Shown: positions 1 to 7,704 of the stretch, one piece after another | Layout of the letters: each line of letters starts with the position of its first letter | How positions within the stretch are numbered: the stretch's first letter is position 1 | Assembly (NCBI RefSeq): GCF_010548375.1 | Contig: NZ_JAAGLY010000002.1 | Span: 248,001-312,000, forward strand | Length of the DNA: 64,000 nt | Direction: 5' to 3' | DNA from: Streptomyces sp. SID13726 | GTDB taxonomy: Bacteria; Actinomycetota; Actinomycetes; Streptomycetales; Streptomycetaceae | Notes under the pieces: generated by a model | Databases searched by the model: none | Seen by the model: the letters and a program-made list of their open reading frames with translations, nothing else | What the model was told of the DNA's origin: nothing | Translations under genes and position numbers: made by a program

Positions 1-402
1 GGCGCCACCTCGACCGTCCGCCGCGGCGACCTCGTCCTGCTGCGCACCGGACAGCTGGGCCGGGTACGGCGGTTGGGCGAGTGGGGCGGCTACGCGGCCG
101 GGGACGCGCCCGGCCTGTCGTTCACCACGCTCGGCTGGCTGCACCGCACGGAGATCGCGGCGATCGCCTCCGACACCTGGGGGCTGGAGGTGCGCCCCTA
201 CGAGTTCGCCGATCCGGCGATGTCCCCGCTGCACCAGATCGCGATCCCCAACATGGGCCTGCCGCTGGGTGAGATGTGGGACCTGGAGGCGCTCGCCGAG
301 GACTGCGCGGCGGACGGTGTCTACGAGTTCCTGCTGGTGGCCGCGCCGCTGCCGGTGACCGGAGCGGTCGGCGCGCCCGTCAACCCGATCGCGGTGAAGT
401 AG
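1..402 (+). CDS. Cyclase family protein (kynurenine formamidase-like), C-terminal part
   Basis: Partial: the frame is already open at the first base, so the start lies outside the window; 133 residues are visible. The stretch GDLVLLRTGQ and the ending LPVTGAVGAPVNPIAVK match the back half of the cyclase/formamidase family (PF04199), metal-dependent hydrolases of amide or ring bonds. The metal-binding HxGTHxD motif would be in the missing N-terminal half. The next gene starts 11 bases after the stop and is probably co-transcribed, so this enzyme is likely part of the same small catabolic set (FAD oxidoreductase, FAH-family hydrolase). The substrate cannot be told from this fragment. Confidence 0.8.
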   Translation, partial: GATSTVRRGDLVLLRTGQLGRVRRLGEWGGYAAGDAPGLSFTTLGWLHRTEIAAIASDTWGLEVRPYEFADPAMSPLHQIAIPNMGLPLGEMWDLEALAEDCAADGVYEFLLVAAPLPVTGAVGAPVNPIAVK

Positions 403-413
403 TGGGGGACCAT

Positions 414-1766
414 GTGAGCACTCTGCTTCTCCCCGGCGACGAGGGCTTCGAGGAGGCGTGCCTCGGCCGGGTCTTCAACGCCCGGCGCCCCACGGACCGG
501 CTCCCGGCCGCCGTCCTTCTGGCCCGCACCGAACAGGACGTCGTCGAGGGCGTACGGCTCGCCCTGGAGCGCGGCTGGCAGGTCGCCGTCCGCTCCGGCG
601 GGCACAGCTGGGCCGCCTGGTCGGTGCGCGAGGACGCGCTGCTGATCGACCTCGGGGACTTCCGCGAGATGGCGTACGACCCGCAGACCGGGATCGTGAC
701 GGCGACGCCCAGCGTGCGGGGCGGCGACGAACTCAATCCGTATCTCGCCGAGTTCGGCCGGTTCTTCAACGGCGGGCACTGTCCCTCGGTCGGGATCGGC
801 GGCTTCCTGCTCCAGGGCGGGCAGGGCTGGAACGCGCGCGGCTGGGGGTGGGCGGCGGAGAACATCGTGGCGCTCGATCTCGTCACCGCCGAGGGCGAGT
901 CGGTGCGCGCGGACGAGACGCGCAACAGCGACCTGTTCTGGGCGGCGCGGGGCGCTGGCCCGGGCTTCTTCGGTGTGGTGACCCGCTTCCATCTGCGCAC
1001 CCGGCCGCTCCCGAGGCATCTCGGGCACACTGTGCACGCCTATCCGCTGGACCTGTTCGACGAGGTCATGACCTGGCTGCACGGCATGCACCACACGGTG
1101 TCCGACCTGGTGGAGATCGTCGCGCTCACACAGACCCCGCCCGATCGCGACGAACCGGTGCTGCTGGTCACGGGCGTGTCGATGACGGACACCCCGGAGG
1201 AGGCGGCCGAGGCCCTGGCGCCGCTGCACGCCAATCCGTACGCGGACCGGGCCCTGTTCCGTGTCGAGGCCCAACCCACCACGTTCGCGGAGCAGTTGGC
1301 CGGTCAGCGCATCGCCAACCCGGAAGGCCATCGCTATCTGGTCGACAACGCCTGGCTGACCGGACCTGCCGAGGAGGTCGTCCCGGCGATCCGTGAGGCG
1401 TTCACCGAGCACCCCACCCGGCAGACCTTCACGATCTGGTTCTCCATGGCCCCGCTGCGCCGACTCCCGGACATGGCCTTCTCGTTGCAGTCCGAGATCT
1501 ACTGCGCCACCTACGTCGTCCACGACGATCCCTCTCGGGACGGCGAGCTGCGCGCCTGGCTCGACCGGGCGATGGCCGCGATGCGGCCGGTCACCGCGGG
1601 CCAGTACCTGGGCGACTCCGACTTCACCGTACGGCAGTTGCGGTTCATGGGCGACGAGCAGTGGCGGCGGCTCCAGGAGATCCGTGCCACCCGCGACCCG
1701 AAGGGCCTGTTCGCGGGCTATCTGAGCGCCGGGACCGTGACCAACACCAACCACTGGGAGCAGTGA
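414..1766 (+). CDS. FAD-binding (PCMH/BBE-type) oxidoreductase
   Basis: 450-residue flavoprotein of the berberine-bridge / 6-hydroxynicotine oxidase type. The PCMH FAD-binding domain covers about residues 25-205. It shows RSGGHSW, with His64 the expected 8-alpha-histidyl FAD ligand, and GGHCPSVGIGG, with Cys123 in the position of the second (cysteinyl) link, so bicovalent flavinylation is plausible. The GTG start follows GGGGGA closely; the ATG two bases earlier is in another frame and stops at once. Family members oxidise alcohols, sugars or alkaloid-like substrates with oxygen. The usual C-terminal BBE motif is not clear here. It sits between the cyclase fragment and an FAH-family hydrolase, which suggests a degradative route. 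Confidence 0.85.
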   Translation: MSTLLLPGDEGFEEACLGRVFNARRPTDRLPAAVLLARTEQDVVEGVRLALERGWQVAVRSGGHSWAAWSVREDALLIDLGDFREMAYDPQTGIVTATPSVRGGDELNPYLAEFGRFFNGGHCPSVGIGGFLLQGGQGWNARGWGWAAENIVALDLVTAEGESVRADETRNSDLFWAARGAGPGFFGVVTRFHLRTRPLPRHLGHTVHAYPLDLFDEVMTWLHGMHHTVSDLVEIVALTQTPPDRDEPVLLVTGVSMTDTPEEAAEALAPLHANPYADRALFRVEAQPTTFAEQLAGQRIANPEGHRYLVDNAWLTGPAEEVVPAIREAFTEHPTRQTFTIWFSMAPLRRLPDMAFSLQSEIYCATYVVHDDPSRDGELRAWLDRAMAAMRPVTAGQYLGDSDFTVRQLRFMGDEQWRRLQEIRATRDPKGLFAGYLSAGTVTNTNHWEQ

Positions 1767-1769
1767 GCC

Positions 1770-2720
1770 ATGCGTGTCGCGACGTACGAGCACGAGGGCG
1801 TGGAGCGCGCCGGGGTCGTCCTGGACGGAGTGATCCACCCGCTCCCCCAGCCGGTCCTGGCCCTGGTCGAGCAGGAGGCCCTCCACTCCGCGGGCGCCGA
1901 AGCCCTGGGCGAGCCCAGCGAGTTGACGGTGGATCAGGTCAGGCTGCTGCCCCCGCTCAAGCCGCCCTCCATCCGTGACTTCGTCGGCTTCGAGGCACAC
2001 ATCGAGGGGGTCTCGAAGTCCCTGGACGGGCTGGAGCACGTGCCCGAGGAGTGGTACCGGGCACCCAACTTCTACTTCACCAACCCGCACGCGGCCTACG
2101 GCGCCCATGACGACGTCCCGGTGCCGGCGGGCTGCTCGGTGCTGGACTTCGAGCTGGAGGTCGGTGCGGTGATCGGCCTCGCCGGCCGGGACCTCACCCC
2201 TGAGCGGGCGCGCGAGCACATCGTCGGGTACCTGGTCTTCAACGACTGGTCGGCACGCGATCTCCAGAAGCCGGAGAAGAACCTGGGCCTCGGTTTCTCC
2301 AAAGGCAAGGACTTCGCCAACACGCTAGGCCCGTACCTGGTCACCGCGGACGAGGTGGAGGACCGGCGGGACGCGGACGGCTTCCTCGACCTGGAGATGA
2401 CGGTCACCCTCAACGGTGAGCTGATCGGCCGGGACACCCTCGCCAACATGTCGTGGACCTTCGAGGAGATGACCGCCTACGCGAGCCGGGACGCCTGGGT
2501 GCGCCCCGGGGACGTCCTGGGCTCCGGCACCTGCGGCTGGGGCGCGCTGGCGGAGTTCTGGGGGCGGCTCGGCGCGCGCACGCCCCCGCCGCTCACACCG
2601 GGTGACCGGGTGACGCTCGCGGTGGAGCGGCTCGGGACCCTCTCCAACCAGGTGGTACCGGGCCGTACGGACGTGTATCTCCCCCGGGCGCGCAAGCGGG
2701 GCCGCACGCCACGGCCGTAG
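1770..2720 (+). CDS. Fumarylacetoacetate hydrolase family protein
   Basis: 316 residues, full length for the FAH family, which hydrolyses or decarboxylates 2-oxo or beta-diketo acids using a divalent metal. Family signatures are DFELEVGAVIG (metal-ligand acids, about 126-136), FNDWSARDLQ (about 157-166) and KGKDFANTLGP (about 178-188), with the C-terminal GSGTCGWG turn. The ATG follows the previous stop by three bases, so the two genes are translationally close. This is a typical late step in aromatic or sugar-acid catabolism. The exact substrate is unknown. Confidence 0.88.
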   Translation: MRVATYEHEGVERAGVVLDGVIHPLPQPVLALVEQEALHSAGAEALGEPSELTVDQVRLLPPLKPPSIRDFVGFEAHIEGVSKSLDGLEHVPEEWYRAPNFYFTNPHAAYGAHDDVPVPAGCSVLDFELEVGAVIGLAGRDLTPERAREHIVGYLVFNDWSARDLQKPEKNLGLGFSKGKDFANTLGPYLVTADEVEDRRDADGFLDLEMTVTLNGELIGRDTLANMSWTFEEMTAYASRDAWVRPGDVLGSGTCGWGALAEFWGRLGARTPPPLTPGDRVTLAVERLGTLSNQVVPGRTDVYLPRARKRGRTPRP

Positions 2721-2872
2721 CGCCGCCGCCCCTTCTGACCTGCGTACATCCGGGGACCCGATGGCTCCTATCGGATCGCTGTGAGTTGTCCCCGGGGCTC
2801 TTCCTCGGCGGGAGACCCGTCGTTACGCTCCGGTTTCACCGAGCTTCAACGACGCGGCCGGAAGGAACACCC

Positions 2873-3844
2873 ATGGGTCTCGGAGCGATCGACCTGAATC
2901 TTCTGGTGGCGCTGGAAGCCCTCCTGGAGGAGAAGAACGTCACCCACGCGGGCGTACGGCTGTCCACCAGCCAGTCCGCGATGAGCGGCTCGCTGGCTCG
3001 GCTGCGCCGGCACTTCAACGACGAGCTGCTGGTGCGGGTCGGCCGGGAGTACGAGCTGACCCCGCTCGCGGAACGGCTGCTGCCGGTGGTGCAGGCCTCG
3101 CTGCACAATGCGGAGGAGGCGCTGTCGCTGACCCGGCACTTCGATCCGGGCCGCAGCCGGCAGCGGTTCTCGGTGGTGATGTCCGACTACGTGATGACGG
3201 TGCTCGTGGAGCCGTTGCTGCGGGTCATCGCCGAGGAGGCGCCCGGGGTGCGGATCGACTTCCACCCCATCGTGGACGGTCAGCTGGAGAACGAGACGCA
3301 TCTGCGCTGCCACGACCTGATGATCGTGCCGCTGGGCTACCAGCTGCCGGGGGTGAGCGAGGCGGTGATGCACGACCGGTTCGTGTGCCTCGTCGACCCG
3401 GACAACCCGCGGGTGGTGGACGGGCGGCTCGGCCTGCGCGACCTGGCGGAGATGCCGCACGCGGCCTGCGCCATCGGCAAGAGCCACACGCCCGCCGAAC
3501 GGCAGCTCGAAACCCTCGGCATCACGCCGAGGGTGCAGGTCAGCACACCCGGCTTCAGCGTCCTGCCGTTCCTGGTCAGCGGCACCGACCTGGTGGCGAT
3601 GGTGCCCGAACGGCTCGCCCGTCGCTACGAGGGGTTCGCGCGCTGTGCCGTCGTACCGACGCCGTTCCCGGACGTGCCGCTGGTGGAGGCCATGTACTGG
3701 CACCACAACCGGCACGCCGACCCCGCCCACCGATGGCTGCGGGAGACCGTGCGGAAGGTCGGCAACTCGCTGAACCAGGAGATCGACGCCGTGGATGACA
3801 GCCATGAGGAACACGCGTTTCCGGAGCTGACCGTCGCTTCCTAG
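2873..3844 (+). CDS. LysR-family transcriptional regulator
   Basis: 323 residues. The N-terminal winged helix-turn-helix occupies about residues 8-66 (LSTSQSAMSGSLARLRRHF recognition region), followed by a LysR substrate-binding domain. It resembles the NodD/LinR-like branch of LysR proteins (FHPIVDGQLENE, CLVDPDNP). The ATG is preceded by GGAAGGA at good spacing; longer in-frame starts upstream lack a ribosome site. It lies between the FAD oxidoreductase/FAH genes and an SDR gene on the same strand and is the obvious candidate regulator of this set. The inducer is unknown. Confidence 0.88.
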   Translation: MGLGAIDLNLLVALEALLEEKNVTHAGVRLSTSQSAMSGSLARLRRHFNDELLVRVGREYELTPLAERLLPVVQASLHNAEEALSLTRHFDPGRSRQRFSVVMSDYVMTVLVEPLLRVIAEEAPGVRIDFHPIVDGQLENETHLRCHDLMIVPLGYQLPGVSEAVMHDRFVCLVDPDNPRVVDGRLGLRDLAEMPHAACAIGKSHTPAERQLETLGITPRVQVSTPGFSVLPFLVSGTDLVAMVPERLARRYEGFARCAVVPTPFPDVPLVEAMYWHHNRHADPAHRWLRETVRKVGNSLNQEIDAVDDSHEEHAFPELTVAS

Positions 3845-3882
3845 CGTGGACGGGAGACATCCCGAACCGCACTGGAGGAACC

Positions 3883-4650
3883 GTGAGCCGTACGCGTCTG
3901 GCGGGCCGTACCGTCGTCGTCACCGGGGCCGCGCAGGGTCAGGGAGCCGCCGAGGTGACGGCGGCGGCCCGGGAGGGCGCGGCGGTGATCGCGACCGACG
4001 TCCTCGACGAGCCCGGCGAGAAGCTGGCCGCGTCCCTGCGGGCGGACGGCCTGGACGTCCGCTACCGGCATCTGGACGTGTCGTCGCCGCAGGACTGGGC
4101 AGCGCTGGCCGGTGAGCTGGAGGTCGTGCACGGTCTCGTCAACAACGCGGGGATCCCGATGCGGGCCCGGCTCGGGGAGGTCGAACTCACCGACTGGAAC
4201 CGGGCGTTCGCAGTGAACACGACGGGGGCCCTGCTGGGCATCCAGGCCCTGACACCGTTGATGCCGGTCGGTGCCTCGATCGTGAACGTCGGCTCCGTCG
4301 CCGGACTGACCGCTCATCACGCGGTGGCCTACACAGCCAGCAAGTGGGCCCTGCGCGGCCTGTCGAAGGTGGCGGCGCTGGAGCTGGCGCCCCGGGGCAT
4401 CCGTACGAACGTCATCCACCCCGGCTACATCGAGACTCCGCTGATGGCGTCCGCGAATCCGGTGTTCGTGGGGGCGCATCTCGCGATGACGCCCCAGGGG
4501 CGAGCGGGGACCGTCGACGAGGTGGCGCCGTTGGTCGTGTATCTGCTGTCCGACGAGGCGTCGTATGTGAACGGGGCGGAGATCACCGTGGACGGGGGCT
4601 ATGCCTCACATGGTGGGGTGAAGGCGATCACGAACGCACTCGACGGGTGA
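3883..4650 (+). CDS. SDR family oxidoreductase
   Basis: 255-residue classical short-chain dehydrogenase/reductase. It has the Rossmann motif TGAAQGQG (14-21), NNAG (87-90), catalytic Ser138 and the active-site pair Tyr150/Lys154 (YTASK), and ends with the usual IDGG-like ITVDGGYASHGG. The GTG start is backed by GGAGG about six bases upstream. It follows the LysR gene by 38 bases on the same strand and probably belongs to the same catabolic set, oxidising or reducing an alcohol/ketone intermediate. Confidence 0.88.
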   Translation: MSRTRLAGRTVVVTGAAQGQGAAEVTAAAREGAAVIATDVLDEPGEKLAASLRADGLDVRYRHLDVSSPQDWAALAGELEVVHGLVNNAGIPMRARLGEVELTDWNRAFAVNTTGALLGIQALTPLMPVGASIVNVGSVAGLTAHHAVAYTASKWALRGLSKVAALELAPRGIRTNVIHPGYIETPLMASANPVFVGAHLAMTPQGRAGTVDEVAPLVVYLLSDEASYVNGAEITVDGGYASHGGVKAITNALDG

Positions 4651-5292
4651 GATCGTGTGCGTCCGCGGGGCGGTGAGGCCCGGCCGCGCGGTTCCCCGCA
4701 CTCCTGGAGGGGCGCGACCTCGCACCCAGCAGAACGATCGCGCAGCTCAGTCCGGTCACCGCGAGGACGGCACAGGCCGTGAACGCCGTCTGGTAGCCCG
4801 ATGTCAGTGCGGTCAGGTCCGGTCCCGCGATGTGCGTGACGGTCGTTGACGTGGCTACGGCGACTCCGAAGGCCCGCCGATCCGGAAGGCCGCCGTCTGA
4901 ATGCCGGAGGCGACCCCCGAGTCCTGCTCCCCCACACCGGACGCCCTGGCCGTACTGGGACAGCGTGTACGACGTGCCGAAGGCGGTGGCGCCGAATCCG
5001 CCGCTGCCGGACCAGAAGCCGAGCGCTTTGTTGCGGTCGGGGCCCTCCTCGAAGGTGTACAGGAGGATCGACAGCGCGGTGGGCGCCATGACGGCGGCCG
5101 AGACTCCCTGCACGGCACGGGCGGCGATCAACACCGCGGCCGTACCGGCGAATCCGCACAGGAGCGACGAGAGGCCGGACATCAGGGTGCCGGTCATGAA
5201 GACGCGGCGGCGGCCCGGTCGAGGATCACCATGAACCCGGCGACACAGAGCAGACAGAGGGCGTACCAGCGGCGGGAGTCGGTGGCGGTCAT
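4628..5292 (-). pseudogene. Decayed MFS (DHA2-type) transporter
   Basis: Remnant of a drug/proton antiporter. A good GGAGGT ribosome site precedes ATG at 5290-5292, and translation begins MTATDSRRWYALCLL then FMVILD, the usual first membrane helix. It then runs out of frame at a junction that joins it to GRRRVFMTGTLMSG (helix 2) in a second frame, so a segment of loop and helix is missing. Helices 2-4 continue (ARAVQGVSAAVMAPTALS, FGATAFGT), then a large piece is lost. A third frame carries GVASGIQTAAFRIGG, a C-half signature, and the last helix (TAFTACAVLAVTGLS) is back in the second frame. At least two internal deletions and two frame changes make it non-functional. The relic reaches the end of the convergent SDR gene. 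Confidence 0.75.
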
Positions 5293-5351
5293 GGGGACCT
5301 CCGGAGTCTCGGGGTTGCTTCGGTGCCTTTCACCCCACCGACGAACGGCCC

Positions 5352-6587
5352 CTAGCCGGATCGACACTCCGCGAGCCGTTTCTCCAGGAAGTCCCGCTCG
5401 GCGTCGTTCTCCACCAGTTCGAGGGCCCGTTCGTACGCCCGGGCCGCCTCGGTCGTACGGCCGCTGCGGCGCAGCAGATCGGCGCGTGTGGCCGGAAGCA
5501 GGTGGTAGCCGTTCAGTTCGCCCTCCCGCTCCAGCTCCGCGACCAACTCGAGCCCGGCGTCGGCGCCTTGGGCCATGGCGACGGCGACCGCGCGGTTGAG
5601 CCGGACCACGGCCGAGGGCACGAGGCGGACCAACTCGCCGTACAGGGCGGCGATGTCGGCCCAGTCGGTGTCCTGGGCCGTGGCCGCCGTGGTGTGGCAG
5701 GCGGCGATGGCGGCCTGGATCTGGTACGGCCCGGGCCGGCCCCGGCGCAGCGCGGTCTCCAGCAGCGTGGCGCCCTCGTCGACCTCGTCGTGGTCCCAGG
5801 CCGTGCGGTCCTGGTCCTCCAGGGTCACCAGTTCGCCGTGCGCGTCCACGCGGGTCTCGCGGCGGGCGTCGTGCAGGAGGAGCAGCGCCAGCAGGCCGAG
5901 GGCCTCGGGCTCGTCCGGCATCAGGCGGGCGAGGACCCGGGCCAGCCGGACGGCCTCCGCGCACAGGTTCCGTCGTACGAGATCGGCGCCCGAGGTGGCC
6001 GCGTACCCCTCGTTGAAGAGGAGGTAGATCACGCCGAGGACGCCGGTCGTGCGCTCGGGGAGCAGATGCGCGGGAGGGACGCGGTAGGGGATGCCGGCGT
6101 TGCGGATCTTCTTCTTTGCGCGCACCAGGCGCTGGGCCATGGTCGCCTCGGGGACGAGGAAGGCGCGGGCGATCTCCGGTGTGGTCAGTCCGGCGAGGGT
6201 GCGCAGGGTCAGGGCGACGCGGGCCTCGATGTGCAGCGCGGGGTGGCAGCAGGTGAAGATCAGGCGCAGTCGGTCGTCCTGGACCCCGCTGTCGTCGTAC
6301 GGCTCCTCGGGCGCCGTGAGCATCGCCGCCTCCTGTAGTTTCCGTGCTCCGACGGCCTCCCGGCGCAGTACGTCCATGGCCCGGTGGCGGGCGGTCGTGG
6401 TGAGCCAGGCGCCGGGGCGGCGCGGGACGCCGTCACGCCGCCATCGGTCGAGGGCCTGGGCGAAGGCATCCTGCGCGCACTCCTCGGCGAGGTCCCAGTC
6501 TCCGGTCACCCGGATCAGGGTGGCGACGACCTGGCCCCACTCCTCCCGGAAGGCGGCGGCGACGGCCTCCTCGGGGGTCACTCCCAC
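5352..6587 (-). CDS. ECF42-type RNA polymerase sigma factor with C-terminal TPR-like domain
   Basis: 411 residues. Sigma region 2 lies at about 10-75 (WDLAEECAQDAFAQAL), followed by sigma region 4 with the group marker DDRLRLIFTCCHPAL (about 104-118) and the helix-turn-helix GLTTPEIARAFLVPEATMAQRL. A long C-terminal domain (about 190-405) of helical repeats follows, as in DUF6596 proteins. This is the ECF42 architecture, a group without an anti-sigma partner that is found next to DGPF/YCII genes, exactly as here. The GTG at 6585-6587 has GGTGGAAG upstream; a GTG two codons later would give a GTGA overlap with the YCII stop. The C-terminal domain is thought to control activity in this group. 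Confidence 0.88.
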   Translation of the reverse strand: MGVTPEEAVAAAFREEWGQVVATLIRVTGDWDLAEECAQDAFAQALDRWRRDGVPRRPGAWLTTTARHRAMDVLRREAVGARKLQEAAMLTAPEEPYDDSGVQDDRLRLIFTCCHPALHIEARVALTLRTLAGLTTPEIARAFLVPEATMAQRLVRAKKKIRNAGIPYRVPPAHLLPERTTGVLGVIYLLFNEGYAATSGADLVRRNLCAEAVRLARVLARLMPDEPEALGLLALLLLHDARRETRVDAHGELVTLEDQDRTAWDHDEVDEGATLLETALRRGRPGPYQIQAAIAACHTTAATAQDTDWADIAALYGELVRLVPSAVVRLNRAVAVAMAQGADAGLELVAELEREGELNGYHLLPATRADLLRRSGRTTEAARAYERALELVENDAERDFLEKRLAECRSG

Positions 6588-6919
6588 ACGGGCCGCACTT
6601 CCACCGAGCCGCCGGCGAGCGCCGCCGGGTGCCGGGACGCGAGGGAGATCGCCTCGTCGAGGTCGGCGACCTCGATGATGTCGATGCCCGCGATGTACTC
6701 CTTGGACTCGATGAACGGCCCGTCGGTGAGCAGCACCTCGTCGCCCTGGACGCGGACGGTGGTGGCGTCGGAGGCGGGGCGCAGCCGGGCGCCGCCCTTG
6801 ACGACGTCCCGGCTGCGGACCTCGTCGATGTAGGAGGTGAAGCGGGGGTCGTCGGCGATCTCGGCGGGGCTGAGCTCCTCGCCGTCGACGGGGGTGCAGA
6901 TCAGCAGGGCGTACTTCAT
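6578..6919 (-). CDS. YCII/DGPF-domain protein
   Basis: 113 residues, one complete YCII-related domain (ferredoxin-like fold) beginning MKYALLICTP and carrying the diagnostic DGPF motif in LLTDGPFIESKEYIAG. Such proteins are the standard partners of ECF42 sigma factors; their biochemical role is not settled. It overlaps the upstream YCII-SnoaL gene by an ATGA and runs ten bases into the start of the sigma gene, so all three are translated as one operon. Compared with its neighbour it lacks the second (SnoaL) domain. Confidence 0.85.
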   Translation of the reverse strand: MKYALLICTPVDGEELSPAEIADDPRFTSYIDEVRSRDVVKGGARLRPASDATTVRVQGDEVLLTDGPFIESKEYIAGIDIIEVADLDEAISLASRHPAALAGGSVEVRPVWE

Positions 6920-7578
6920 GACGTGGCCTCCGTGACGTGCTCGTGGACGATCACCCAGCGCGGGCCGACGTTGCGGTAGCCGGTGGTGACACGCAGCAGC
7001 CGGCCGTCGGTGCGGACGAGGGCGTGGCCGAAGGCGATGCTCTCGTCGACGTGGACGCGGAACTCCAGGACCTCGCGGGTGACCGGACCGGTCTCGGCCC
7101 AGATCTTGCGGAGCGCCTCGACGCCCCGGTCCGCCCGGCCGTGCGCCACGACCTCCGCGTCCTGCGCGTAGCAGGCGAGCGCGCGCTCGACGTCCCCGGT
7201 GCCCGCCGCGGCCGTCAGTTCGGCGTCGAGGCGGCGGATCTCGCCCTCGGCGTCCTCGTCCTCCCAGAACGGGCGCACCTCCATGGCGCCGATGGTGGCG
7301 ACGGGGTGCTTGGCGGCGGCCTCGACGGCCTCCTCCAGGCCGGCGCACTCCAGGATGTCGAACCCGGCGACGTACTCCTTGGTCTCCGCGAACGGCCCGT
7401 CGGTGCGCAGCACCTCACCCCCGCGCACCCGTACGGTGACCGCGTCGGCGGGCTGGGCGAGCCGGTGCCCGTGGAGTCGTACGCCGCGGTCGCCGAGTTC
7501 GTCGACCCAGGGTTCGACGGGTGCCATGCCCGAGGCGTCGGCGGTGTCGTCACCGCAGACGAGCAGCATGTACTTCAT
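6916..7578 (-). CDS. YCII (DGPF) domain fused to a SnoaL-like domain
   Basis: 220 residues in two domains. An N-terminal YCII domain (1-105; LRTDGPFAETKEYVAG gives the DGPF motif) is followed by a C-terminal SnoaL/NTF2-like cone domain (about 112-215; ELTAAAGTGDVERALACYAQDAEVV). SnoaL folds bind or isomerise small molecules, so this may be the ligand-handling partner of the ECF42 system. It is the first gene of the three-gene operon that ends with the sigma factor. The ATG lies just downstream of GGAGGAACC. Confidence 0.85.
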   Translation of the reverse strand: MKYMLLVCGDDTADASGMAPVEPWVDELGDRGVRLHGHRLAQPADAVTVRVRGGEVLRTDGPFAETKEYVAGFDILECAGLEEAVEAAAKHPVATIGAMEVRPFWEDEDAEGEIRRLDAELTAAAGTGDVERALACYAQDAEVVAHGRADRGVEALRKIWAETGPVTREVLEFRVHVDESIAFGHALVRTDGRLLRVTTGYRNVGPRWVIVHEHVTEATS

Positions 7579-7654
7579 GGTTCCTCCCGGTCCTCATGAG
7601 CTTCCTACACCCACCCGACGAACGGGACCGACGCGAATCGACACCCGGCGCGCA

Positions 7655-7686
7655 CAAAAAGTGAGGGGCCGGATGTCCGGCCCCTC
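7655..7686 (-). terminator. Rho-independent terminator of the SDR-VOC-MFS operon
   Basis: A perfect 11-bp stem (GAGGGGCCGGA / TCCGGCCCCTC, two-base loop, 7663-7686) is followed on the minus strand by ACTTTTTG. This is a classical hairpin plus U-tract, 18 bases past the stop of the MFS gene. Confidence 0.85.
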
Positions 7687-7704
7687 GTCTCGGTTCTGCG
7701 TCCG

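Noticed and set aside
321..2219. A 632-codon open frame on the minus strand
   Set aside because: It is antisense to the FAD oxidoreductase and FAH genes, whose protein families are clear. Its Arg/Gly/His-rich text is a shadow of GC3 bias.
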